Under the pieces are notes generated by a model, which saw nothing but the letters and a program-made list of their open reading frames with translations, ran no database searches and was not told where the DNA came from. Positions 1 through 11,665 of a stretch of DNA of 64,000 nucleotides are shown here, piece after piece. Origin of the DNA: Hirundichthys speculiger (Eukaryota; Chordata; Actinopteri; Beloniformes; Exocoetidae); the NCBI GenBank assembly GCA_018398805.1, contig JAGFBZ010000865.1, positions 2,914,001 to 2,978,000 on the forward strand, written 5' to 3'. Position numbers and translations under genes: made by a program. How positions within the stretch are numbered: the first letter of the stretch is position 1; the number at the start of each line of letters is the position of its first letter.

Positions 1-2684
1 AAATTGTTTCCTTTTTTCTACGCTTTTTTTTTTTAAAACGTTGCATCCAGAAGGAAGAATAAAGTGCTAGTCATTCAACAGCTGTGCATCTGGAAACAAA
101 GACACAGGAAGGAAATCTGACGCTCCTGCACACATTTTCTGATCTCAAGCCTCAGTGGAAACAGACAACCACAGACGCTGAACCACTTGTTGCTGGAGGG
201 AAGAAAAGCTTTGTACTTAAGATTTTTTAAGGATGAGCTAACTAAGTTGAAACCTTACTCTTTCTTAGTTCTGCACAAATGGTGCTGCTCTGCAAAAGTT
301 TTTGTATTATTGTCAAATAAGCCAGAATTAGCACCTTTGTGGAGACTTATTACATATAAAATTTAGGCTAGTTGAGCCGAAGGCAAGGAGGGCCATTTTA
401 GAGCAACTAATGTATTAAACTGCAATAATTATGAAATTATCCATATGTAGATCCATATTATTCATAGATCCATTTGTATAAATGAAGCATTTCATGTTTA
501 ATTTCTACTTTATCAGCTCACATTGGACTGTAGCCTATAAGGACGTTCAGGTCACCTGACCTCTAAATGGAAGGTAAATGAAGTGAACAGCCATCATAGA
601 GGTAACAACTGACTTCTCACCTACTTCTATTCTTAACACCGAGCCCATGACAGGTGGGACTAGTGCCAACTGGGACAAAGTACATAAAAAAGCCAAAAAA
701 AACCCTGATAATTAAAGCTTAAATAATGCAAACTGTGCTGAAATTACATTTACTGTCAGACAAACTTTGGCACCTATGGGGCACAGTGGCACCTGCATGA
801 TTCATTAAACCCATTTATGAGTTCTGTTTGTCCTCCAAGGGGGGAAAAAAGCTAAAGACACCAGACAAACCCTCCACATCAAACTTCAAAAATGCTTCTC
901 TTGGTCTTAAAAGTGTTATCACCCCAACTGAAAGCAAAGCAATGATCAAACCACTTTTAACACAAGTCCTGACCAACTCCAAATTCAGCCAAAATAAGTT
1001 CCAGACAGTTCAGCACAGACAGACGAAAAACTGAAATATAATTATCTGTACTCACAGTTCTTAAGTGTGTAAATGAAGAAAGGTCGACACTGAGTCCAAA
1101 GTGGAGAGGTGCAGTAATCTGAAAGGCTCAGCTCTCCAGCAGTTGCTATTAGAAGGACTCACGCTGACCTCCAATAGACCTCTGAAGTTCTCACAACTAT
1201 GAATAGCAGAAACACGCCCCTTTTCAAACAGAAACACAGACGTATGAGACGTATGAGACCACACCAGCCACTCACTACAGAGAAAAGCAGCTAGCATGTT
1301 AATTAAAAGCCACAGGTGTTTTTTTTTTTTTTTCATTTTTTTAACCACATCTAATGTGCAGCAAGCAGTTTTGCCTTCCACATTAAACTTCAAAAATGCC
1401 TCTCTTGGTCTTAAAAGTGCTATTACCCCCATGTGAATGCAAAGCACTCCCTCTTGCCTGTATTACAGATAGTTTTAAAGAAATGAAGGATCGCATATTT
1501 GATTGGGATTACTATTTCAGAATAAACTGTTCTGAACTATTTCAGCTGTTCCTTCATTGATGTTTATTTAAGAGCACTTAAGGATTATCTTATCGCATGT
1601 TATCTGGATACAGCCCATGCAGTTATCCTGCTGTCGAGTGCTCAAACTGCCTGAACCAGTCCAACAAAAAGATTAAACACTCTCGTTACAAGACAGTCTG
1701 TGTATTTTACCCAACAGATGTGTTGCCGGAGCCCTCCTATGGCCCTTGCCCCGGCCCCCCACTCACAGGCGTGCACTAGCGCTGACTCACATGTTCGAGT
1801 CTGAGCATGTGTGCAGATTCCCGAGCTGATAAAGAATGTCTTCATTTCCAATTTGTTAAAAGATAATCTACATTTACACAAATGGAAGCTAAATGTATGG
1901 TCTATATTGACATACACTGTGATTTAGTCAGTTTTTTTAATATCATTTGTAATTTATGGATCATGTGTGCAAACCTAACAAGTACCAATCAAAATGCTCT
2001 GCCTGAGAATCCAGCTTTCGTAATTACGCTTGATTAAGAATTTTGTTCACAGCAGTATTTTCATTCTACATCCTCCTCGGCACAGAGGTGTTACGCAAAC
2101 ACAGCCTGTGCTGACACAACACAACCAGATTATCTTCTTTTTTGGGGGGGAATTTTGGAGTTAGCCTGATCAGCTGCTTTCATCAGCACATACTTTCATG
2201 GTACATCATAACAGCGTGGCGAGATTGCAATTCCAAATTTCTGACATCGCAGTCCCAGCTGTGCGACGGTTATGACACCTGTCTTTGAACCTCTGACTCC
2301 ATGACACAGAGATGCAGGACCCCCATCTGGGGAAGTTGATTAAACACGCTGTCGCACCAGTTACCTTTCACCTGGAATATAATCACGCATTATGTAACAG
2401 TCTTGAAGTGTTGTTGATGCATTAACTTCACTGACTCAGAACATTTCAATGCCTTCTGCCACATCTTCAGAGGCTTCTTCAGATCTGCTGCAACTCAGAC
2501 CCTTCCAGATCCTTCTTGAACACAGCGATAACCATCTACAATTAATCTCTAAAAAGACTTAAATAACAACTACTGCAACAATTAGCTTAAAATCAATTTT
2601 TGAACATGCAGCATTGAATGGGATTTAATGCACACAGTTGGGGTTGTGCGACGTTTCGTGATAGCACTTCGGTCAAATGATGGC

Positions 2685-2825
2685 GCAGCTGCTGTGGCTC
2701 CAGTCTGCCACCAGATGTCACTATTTCCCCTGACAGTGAAGCCCTGACGCTTCAAATAATTTTCGGTACAATTTGAAAAAAAGTCTCAGGGCTTCACAAG
2801 GCTTCATTTCCCTGTCACTAGCATT
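2685..2825. repeat. degraded teleost interspersed repeat
   Basis: The stretch contains phrases that recur in fish genomes, such as CACCAGATGTCACTATTT and GGGCTTCACAAGGCTTCATTT. Its short internal inverted copies of GAAGC/GCTTC suggest a MITE-like origin. The family name is not certain and the ends are not defined. Confidence 0.35.
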
Positions 2826-5800
2826 TATACTTGTGCTTCTTGTTTTCGTCTTTCTGTAATCACACCACCAACCATTACATGGCAGTGTAGGTTTCTTCTC
2901 TGCAGCACGGTAGCTAGCAGTGCTTACCTTCCTTTTGTTTACTTCCTTTCACATGGCTCAGACTTAGCAATGAAGAAAATAAAGTTTACGTGAGTTGGCA
3001 CACATGATAAATGTTGACATTACAGACGTTGCAGTAAACTATCGTTCTACCCGACTTGAAAATGACAAAGATGTAGGACGAAAAACTTTACCAAGCGGAC
3101 CAATCACATTTCTTGCAGTCTGCACTAACGCAACGTCCAGTTACATTTGGAGAGAGGTGCATGTCAGGGTCTAGTTCATAGTGGAAGGTTCACACCTACA
3201 GTGTGAGTACACATTAGTATACACACTAGAATAAATAAGGCTTTAATCTTGGTGCCTATCGGGGAAGTGACTGAGCCAAAAATAAGCAAAGTTCCTTTGT
3301 GCTTCTTTATCACAAACAAATGGGAAATGACTGGATTTGGGAATCAATGGGAATAAAGTGCAAAACTGCAGGATAGCCGACAACAAGGAACTCAAATGTT
3401 GTTGTTTTTAAGAAAAAAAATCTTTCAGCATAATAGACGTTAAGATTTAATGCTCATTAAGTTGATTAGAAAGCCTGTGCATTCCTCTGTCACTGGCACA
3501 GATTATTTCTAGAATCCTGCACACAGGACTCCTGAAGCTGCACTGTTTGAATTCAGAGACCGCCTCGGTTTAAGAAGGGTTTGTTGTTGATACCACTGAT
3601 ATCAATGGTATTACAGTCTAACTAACAATAATTAACTACAAAATGTGTTTACCCGGTGGCTCGTAGTCAGTCAATCATTGTTCCAGCCAGTCATTATGAT
3701 AAGTTAACAACTTCATTGCACATTTAAGAAACTAACTATCATGGTGCCAGTCAGCTCGCTGGCCATTTCTTTTCCCTTCTCATAGCCAGTTTTTGTTATC
3801 ATGCAAGTTTGTTATCATATAGTTTGATTTAGCATGCTGATTGGGGGGGGAGCTCATCTTCATGTAGCCTATTTCTATTCATTTGTCCAGCATCAGCTGT
3901 GAATTATTTCAACCACGCCACAGTATTCCAGTCGCTTAGCTAACTACATATCTGTGAAAGGCATGAAGAGGAGAACAAAACCTGTTAAAAGCATTTTTCA
4001 AAAATGTTTCTTAGCTGATGAGTTAATCCAATAATAATAATAATAGATGCTGCAGAGCCTGCGATTTTAATACATGACCTTTTCAGATCTTTGTTCTGGT
4101 CATTTTGTTCTTCAGTTTTCAGGCTAGATAATTAAATGAGAGAAGCAGTTAATAAGTTAAAAAATGACGAAGGGGGAAAAAAAAGACCATGCATTTCTCT
4201 GCCAGGTGGGGAACAGCTCACAAATACCATCGGTGCCACGCTTGGTTAACAGTTGTTGGAGGTAAAAGGTACTCCTACAACTCCCCCACCCTCTGCCACC
4301 TCCACTCTCCATACTTGGCCTGGGAGGATGGTAAGCCAATGGCAGAGCAAGTTCGGCAGTCACCCCACACCCCAGCACGCACACACTCGCACACACTCAC
4401 ACACACAAACAAGACACTGGAAAAAAAAAATGGGAAGGGCAGCCGGTTCATTTGACACAAAACAGAACATGAAGACGAGCTGGCAGCAGCTCACAGACAC
4501 ATTACAGCTCCACTGTTTTACACAAGAGCCTTTCAAACCACAGACAGGAAGTTACAGCAATAAACACACAAGATTGGTCAGTCTGACTTTAATCTCAATA
4601 ATGTTTAAGTTAAGAGCAAAACGATATCTGTGTGACCCTGAGCAGCCAGCCAGCGTGGGTGTTAAGTATCTGGTCAAACTGTTTAAGCTCATTATTTCTA
4701 CCATATCTTTTTAAGATGATCGCATTAAGTCTTTAAACACACAAAAGTAATCCCATCTAGACAAAGCTTTTAAATCTCCCAAGCAGCTTTCCGTCAGCTA
4801 TTACGCAAATCTGCATAACACAGACGGCAGAGAGCGAAACTCATTTGTCTGAGACAAAACAAAGGACTAAAGCATCTAAACAAGATGACTGCTCCTTATT
4901 CATTCAATCAAAGTTGTCTGCTGCAACATACATGGATAGTTACACTTTCTCCAGTTTTTCTCTGCTATAGTCTAACGCTGGGGAAAAAGCAGATCACAAT
5001 TTTAAGATCACTGGGTATTTGTCTTAGTTATTTCAGTGCAGGTGACTTTGGTGGTACTTAAGAGATGCACGTGTTAAAAGTGTCAGTTGTTCTATGCGGC
5101 TAATGCGACACGGTGATAAACTTGATAGAATAACATATCTGAAAAGCAGTTATGTTTGGCTAATGAGTGAAAATGTCATGACAGCATGAAAAAGAGATCA
5201 TAATAAGAATAACAGGAATCGGCGCAGCCGTCTTATGTTGAAATGTGACAGGAATCAGTGATTCCTCCGGAACCTTGTTGCACACCAACGATGGTCTGAT
5301 ACAGATATAGTTCTTTATATAGCTAAAGTGGAACTTATTTTTTCAGACTTCCTCACCAAGTGTCCAGCATATTTCAACACGGTATTGTGAGGTCTAAGCG
5401 TTCCAAGTCATAAAACTGCAGCTATCTGACCTGTAGACAAACAGAAGCATCTGAAGTGATTCATGATCGGCTCAGCTCGGTCTACCGGTAGCTGGACTCA
5501 CAAATAGCACATCTTGCCCAGAGGGAGGCAATTCAGCAGGAAGATGAGTCAGTTCATTCATGCTTACAACCCTTCTAAATCCACATCTATATTTACAGAT
5601 GCTTTAAGGGAACTGACAGACCAGTTTGGCCTGTTTCGTACATGCATGAATGTAGTCATGCGTTGCATGAAGGTGAACATGGAGACTCCCTCTGTGCGCT
5701 GAATGTGGCAGAGCAGCTGACACGCTGCAACAGGTCACAGAGAAACCGGCTGTTCGACACTGCGTAACTGCCGAACGGTCGTGGAAGCTCACGTTGGTTT

Positions 5801-8738
5801 CAGTGTCTTCGAAGTGGCACGTGTCCATCTTCTTCCAGTCTAATTCAACCCTGGCTTCAGAAGACTGACCTTGCACAAGAGGACCACGCTGAAGACTGAA
5901 GGTCCTGCCACCCCTAATGAAACCTCACACCCCTGGTCACATGGCTACCTAGCGGAGAAACGTATAGAGGGAAGGGAGGGTGGAGGATGGTATTCGAGAA
6001 GTGGAGCAAAGTTCACACACCCGTCAGCAGCTAGCAGCGCACTACACGGCACACGTGAGGACTTGACAATGGGAGTGGAGGATAATTTACTACGGCTGAC
6101 AGGAGGGTATAATGTGACCTGAGATGCTACCTTCAGCAAGTTTTGTTTGAGTTAGAGGAGATAACCTAAACTCTTCCGTCCATCAAAGAGATAATTCAGT
6201 CTCTTTGAAGTAGGCGTGGGTTGTGCAAGGTGAGCAGTTAGTGTCCTACCTACAGAAGTCAACAGTTGCAACAGTCTCAGTCTGGAAAATCAGGGAGGAA
6301 TTCTGATTGGAGTTAGGCTAACAGCTACTCAGAATGAGGGCCATAGAGGAGTGAATTCACACCATCTAAAAAAAAAAAAACTCTTCTGGGTTAGGCTTGT
6401 CATTGTGTTGCAGCACGGATTTTCTAGAGTCAAGAAAATGTGACAAAAAGCATGTTTTCATTCGTTCTGGCACAAAACATAAGCAGCATTCTTAAATGTT
6501 GACAAAATCATCTGAAATGTGCTTCCATTGACCCATAACTCCTGTAATAGTAAGTTGTGTTTTCTCCTTTTCATAAGTCCTTTTAAGAATAATTCCAATG
6601 GATGTCCAGAACCTCTTTATGTTTGGTAAGTTCATTTCCATTTCTGCAACCCCTCTAGCCATCATTATTTTAACTTTAAAAAAAAAAAAAGACAAAAAAG
6701 TCTGCAGCAAATGTGCATGTGGAGCCGTATGGAGGATCTGACCACGTCTGGGGGATTTCTGAGAGGAGATTCTGTGATTAAGCATGAATTCACAAAGGAG
6801 CTGTAGATTCAAAACTTTAGGAACGACTGCTGCAATTTTTTATAAGTTATGCAAGGTAATAACTCCTCTTGCTTCATCAAAGCAGACGAGTACCTGACGC
6901 AACCTGTCGATGTGAAAAAAGAGTTTCCATTTCAGCTGTAGAAAACATTCCTTTTTTTTTTAATTGCCAGAAAAGCCACTTCATGTGAGCATAAAAAGGT
7001 TTTTTCTACATATGGCATTTTTTTGCAAAATTGCCGTGTTTCCATTAGATCTATTAGCTACCCGTGTTTCTAACTTGTACATTTTTGAGGGTAATAGAAA
7101 CAGATCTGTTGTAGATAAATGTTTAAGTATATCTAATATAGTGTACATCTAGTGAAATTGATTAGGTTTAAATTGTCTTAGATGGTAAAAGTCTGCTGTG
7201 ACTATCATGCTAGTTGTTAGCATGTAGCTCTCCATCAGAATACCTCCCTGATAGGTCTTACAATTAATCACATTTTAACTGTGATTTCAATTTTGGATCC
7301 CAACAATTATAAGAAACAATGTAATCAAGACAAAAGAAAAAACATAATTATTTCACATCATAGTCTGCCTTGTGCTCTGACAAATGTGCTTCAGATGCAG
7401 ACTACATATTTTTATTTTAGATTTATAAATGCAGCATGTTTCAAAGGTCAGGGAGTAATAATTTCAGATAATTGTGATTTCAATGTTGAATAAATAACCC
7501 TGACCATGATTTTATTTCATCATCTAGCAGCCCTGACTCTCCAAAATGCTGTGACGACTGTCTACTGCAGATAAAACTTTAAACTACTCAATAAGTATGT
7601 CACAAAACCCTACTTCTATATGAAATGCGTAGATAATATGTAAATAAGTATGACATTCAAGGAGCAGACATATTAGCTTGGCTGTCATGAGCCGCCTGGA
7701 AGCTCTAAAGCCTTTACAAGCTGAATAGTCGACGTATTAAACTCATCCAGTCGCTTTATAGTTCCACCAACTGTGCCAGACATTATTCTGCTGATCGTGC
7801 TTTCTGTGGTGCACAGACTCAAGTGACACCTGACATGACAAAAAGCATGTCTTTGGAGTCAAACAAATATGCTTAAAGTGACTTTGAGACACAAGGTCAG
7901 ATTAGGATGAATCCCTTTTTTAAAAAACTTTCCATGAGGCAAGCATCAGAAGAAAGCTCCATTCAAGGTCCATCAGCCTCTTAATACTCCGTGATGAAGC
8001 ATAGTAATTCATTTTTTAAGCCACAGCCTTAATTTTCTGCTCTCACGGGAGTTTATGTAAAAGTTGGCTTAATGACGTTTCCATGTTTCCTTCACCGAGC
8101 TGACACTTAAGCTTTAAAGGTTGATTGACTGAACTGATTGTTGCGTAAACATCAGTTGCTTCTGTCCGACCATCAAACAGACAGAAGGGCTCATACTGGT
8201 GTCCTCAAGCCACTAAAGTAAAGGAATGACGAGATGGCAGCCTGCAGCCCGTGTAATAAAGCCACAAACCCTCCTTCTGTTTGCTATAATGAAAGCTGCT
8301 CCTGTGCTCGAAGAAAAAGGAGAGCACATGATTGCATCTACAAGATCACTTTACAGTCTGTCTGTCAGCTGCACATGTCACTGCAGAAAATGGTCAAAAC
8401 AGAAGTGAAAGGAAAGATTACACCTACATTCCACCCATTCAAGAGAGGGGAAGTTTGGCATAGAACGCCTTCAGTTTCAAATGCATCTCCGTTCTGTAAA
8501 GGCGTCTCCCTCAGCTCAGACTTGTAGTGCGCACCACCTCCAGAAAGATTTTCAGAGAGGAACCTGGACCTGTTGACAGGCTGAGGATTTCTGTTACCAA
8601 GCAAAGAGCAAGTTTGAGCCTCAACGCTTGATGAAAACATCACTCTGTGGCAACCATCGCTCTGTCTCTCTTTGCCTGAGAAGGAAATAATAATTAAATA
8701 GTAAATAATAGAAATATTAGATCTGAAAAACAGGCATT

Positions 8739-8764
8739 TCTGTGATGTCTGCAGACATCACAGA
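8739..8764. repeat. 26-bp perfect palindrome
   Basis: The half-site TCTGTGATGTCTG is followed immediately by its exact reverse complement with no spacer, giving 13 + 13 bp. The symmetry stops at the next base on each side. It lies in otherwise featureless noncoding DNA. It could be a chance palindrome, a dimeric factor site or a decayed repeat end. Confidence 0.85.
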
Positions 8765-9653
8765 TGCTGCAGAAAAGAGGTGGACGAATGTCACCATAAT
8801 GTTAACTGTTTGACCCCTCTGAAGCCTCAAGTTTTTTTTTTTTTTCCATCATTTTCCTTTCGTGGTCAGAAGGGACTCTTCATACAAGAGGATGGATGGG
8901 AGGATTCTTTGGACCAGGACAGTGATCTGAGGGTGTGACTCTAGTGAATAACAAGATTACTTACATTTTAGGTCACACAGAAGTATTTGCTTTCACAGAC
9001 TGACATAATTGTTCTTCAAGAAATATTCTGATTTGAATCACATGTCTGTTTCTCTGGTTGTATAGATGGGATGTTTTTTTAGGTTATTATCTTAGCTATA
9101 CTATAAAAATAAAGCAGCAATGATGCTAATGCTTCTATCAAATGGTTTAAATAATGTAAAAAAATATTTTCTGACTTAACTCCAACTCTCCTCCTCACTA
9201 GCATGTATTCGGATTGTTGAAGTAGATGTTAAAGTGGACGTATTAAAGAAAAGATCTTTTTTTTTTTTGTCTTTGCTTGACAGCATCTATTTGGATGGAT
9301 GAAAACAAATCAAAAACTCAGTCGTCACACAACCCTGTCATTTAGTTTTGGGCAGCCTCAGTCTTTCAGTAAACTATTCTGAAGGCTTTTCAGATTTGCA
9401 GGGTTCTGTGACATCGCAGACTCAAATCAGAAAAGAATTATCCAGCCTCCCCAGCTTTTCCTACACCCAACTTCACATAATGCAGTCATGCAGTGAGGTG
9501 GACCTCCAATTTCAAGAGATGCACAACCAGCAGAAGAGAAAGGAGGAATCATTTACCACCTGAAGCCTGATATGTACTATATCAACTACGCACAGAGCCT
9601 TCACACAGGACAAAGATCATGTTCATTGTCTTTTACGTTACTGTAATTACACC

Positions 9654-9828
9654 CAGGGGCGCCGCTAGGGATTTTGGGCCCCATGAAAAGAATCTTTACA
9701 GGGCCCCCCAACACAGCGGCGAAATTTGTTGATGCTATTTTTGATCATCATTAGGGGCCTCTCTGGGCCCCCCTCAATGATGGGCCCCTATAATCCGTAT
9801 CCTTTACCCCCCCTTTTCGGCGCCCCAG
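9654..9828. mobile_element. hAT-type MITE, 175 bp
   Basis: The element begins CAGGGGCGCC and ends GGCGCCCCAG, so its terminal inverted repeats differ at one base. It is flanked on both sides by a perfect 8-bp duplication, ATTACACC (9646-9653 and 9829-9836), the hallmark of hAT transposition. The inside is rich in GGGCCCC and carries no transposase frame, so it is a nonautonomous copy. Confidence 0.9.
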
Positions 9829-10501
9829 ATTACACCAACCAATGTAAGGTGGTGGTGTGAGTTCTCTTCGGTAGTATTGTAGCTTGTTGGTGAGCTGATT
9901 TTCATGCAGTGAAGCTGCAGTACTCCACGGTCACCATGTAGGGGAGCTCTATGGGGAACCACGAAGTGAATTCATTAGCAGGAGGAACTTTCAGACGCTA
10001 CTAGCCTTATCTTTGTTAACGTTGTTCATTGCATCATTGCTGTCGCACAAGTAAAATGTAACGCATTACTGCTGGCTAATGTAGCGACCATCAGCTGGAC
10101 ACTGCTTTTTTTTTGTGATGCATTGTGGGATACATAGTTTGCACTTTATAGGGTACAACAGTTCTCACTGCATCTTCAGACTGCACTACAAAATGACAAC
10201 CACTCTATGTAGTGGGCTTTATAGTGAGTCCGGGGTGCTTTCAGAAACGAACCCAGAACAGATACCAGTTCACCACACCAATCTGTGATATCACTCTTAT
10301 ACAGTATCTTGCAAATGTGCAAAATTTAAAGACATAAGTTGGTTCTGGTTTTTTTTTTTTCTCTTTTTTTGCACCAGCTCAGTATGATGTTTACTTGCTG
10401 AGAGTGCTTTCTTAGACTAGAAAGTATTTTTACAGGGCATAACATCTCAGTATTTTACTTTTCCAGGAGCTGTTTCAACATCAGCTGGGGCCCTGGGCCC
10501 T

Positions 10502-10603
10502 GGGCACCTGCAGGGGCTCCTGGGCCCGGGGCCCTGGGCACCTGCAGGGGCTCCTGGGCCCGGGGCCCTGGGCACCTGCAGGGGCTCCTGGGCCCGGGGC
10601 CCT
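10502..10603. repeat. GC-rich 34-bp minisatellite, three units plus partial ends
   Basis: A unit starting GGGCACCTGCAGGGGCTCCT repeats at 10502, 10536 and 10570, and a fourth partial copy starts at 10604. The spacing is exactly 34 bp and the copies are identical, which implies recent expansion. Because 34 is not a multiple of three, each unit shifts the reading frame, so similar Pro/Gly/Ala peptides appear in several minus-strand frames. These are not genes. Confidence 0.9.
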
Positions 10604-11523
10604 GGGCACCAGAACTTCACCTCCAACAGCACCCCTGTCGTGGAATCTCTGCTGGTTGCCTGGCAACTCTTGCTCAACAAGAAATAGAACAAGCTCCTTG
10701 AAAACAGCAGTTTGGACCACCTGCTCTATTTCTGGAGCTCCAGATACATTCACTCAGACGTCAAGACTGGTCCAGCTCAGATGAAACCTCGGTTGAGAAA
10801 CACAGCGCGGGTTTAATTTAGATTGTAATTATTTTGTAATGTCAATAAGAGGAAGTCGCTGAAAGCAAAGATGGTTTAACATGAAAAACGTCTGATGTGA
10901 TCCAGAACTGAGCTCGTGTTAATGTGACTTCCTCTTAAAGTAACCATGTAACCATACCCGCTCACACACACGCATCCACGGTTATAATTGACAGAGGAGA
11001 TTATGGTTACACTGCTCCACTCTTTGTAATCTTATTTAATCAGCCGACAAAAAACAACAAAAACAAATGAAATTAAAAAAAAAATACAGAGCAATTCCGC
11101 ATGCGACAAAGTAGGCGAGAGGGAGATGAGTTATAAGTTTAAAGACAAAGTCTCGTTGGACTGCGTTTCTGTCATCACTGATGCGACGTGTCAATTTCTC
11201 TTTTCATTTGTGAGACGGCATCACTCACGCGCACGTTTCTCAGCGGAAATAGGAACAAAAACATGCGACATAATCGGATTTCTTAATTTAAAAGACACGG
11301 GACTTCATGTTCATTAGAAATATAATTGAGATCAACGGGACTGAACATGCGACGTCTGGAAAAGTTAGAAAACATGGAACCCACACCCCCTCAAAAAAAA
11401 AAAAAAAACAGCCTTCTGAGAGGCCGGACTCCAGATTAATGTTATATAAGCGACGTCATGTAACACCGGACGCTCATCTGCGATGGGTTATATTCGTATT
11501 TAGGCGGTTAACGCTGTACCAAC

Positions 11524-11605
11524 CTGTGAGCAGCCGCAGACTTGAACGTGGATCTGGAGGAAGAGCGGCGGCGCGGCGGCGTCCTCCGTCCGGCTGAGCC
11601 CCGCG
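11524..11605 (-). other. candidate 5' noncoding exon (acsl1?)
   Basis: A GC-rich stretch with GCGGCGGCGCGGCGGCG ends, on the minus strand, at a plausible donor CTCACAG|GTTGGT. No start codon with a long frame is visible, so it would be 5' UTR. The assignment to acsl1 rests only on the conserved position and strand of that gene next to helt in other vertebrates. It could equally be a CpG-rich noncoding RNA promoter. Confidence 0.3.
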
Positions 11606-11665
11606 GCTCTCAGCCAATCAGAGGAGGCTTCAGAGGCGTTCACTCAGGGGCCAATGAGTCACGAC
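11606..11665 (-). promoter_or_regulatory. CCAAT/AP-1 promoter patch
   Basis: Two CCAAT boxes, at 11614-11618 and 11651-11655, lie about 35 bp apart next to the GC-rich patch. The second overlaps a perfect AP-1 site TGAGTCA (11655-11661). Paired NF-Y sites beside a GC-rich island are common in TATA-less vertebrate promoters. Direction is inferred from the candidate donor to the left. Confidence 0.4.

Larger units (their letters stand above)
1..11520. other. noncoding stretch, possibly acsl1 intron 1
   Basis: I see no exon with recognisable protein similarity on either strand. All open frames here are short and lack splice context. By synteny with human 4q35 the next gene leftwards of helt should be acsl1 on the minus strand, so this may be its long first intron, but no acsl1 coding exon is present to prove it. 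Embedded elements are listed separately: an old interspersed repeat near 2.7 kb, a 26-bp palindrome at 8.74 kb, a hAT MITE at 9.65 kb and a minisatellite at 10.5 kb. Confidence 0.4.

Noticed and set aside
10447..10753. Two overlapping minus-strand frames with collagen-like Pro-Gly-Ala repeats
   Set aside because: Frame-rotating readings of the 34-bp minisatellite, without splice signals.
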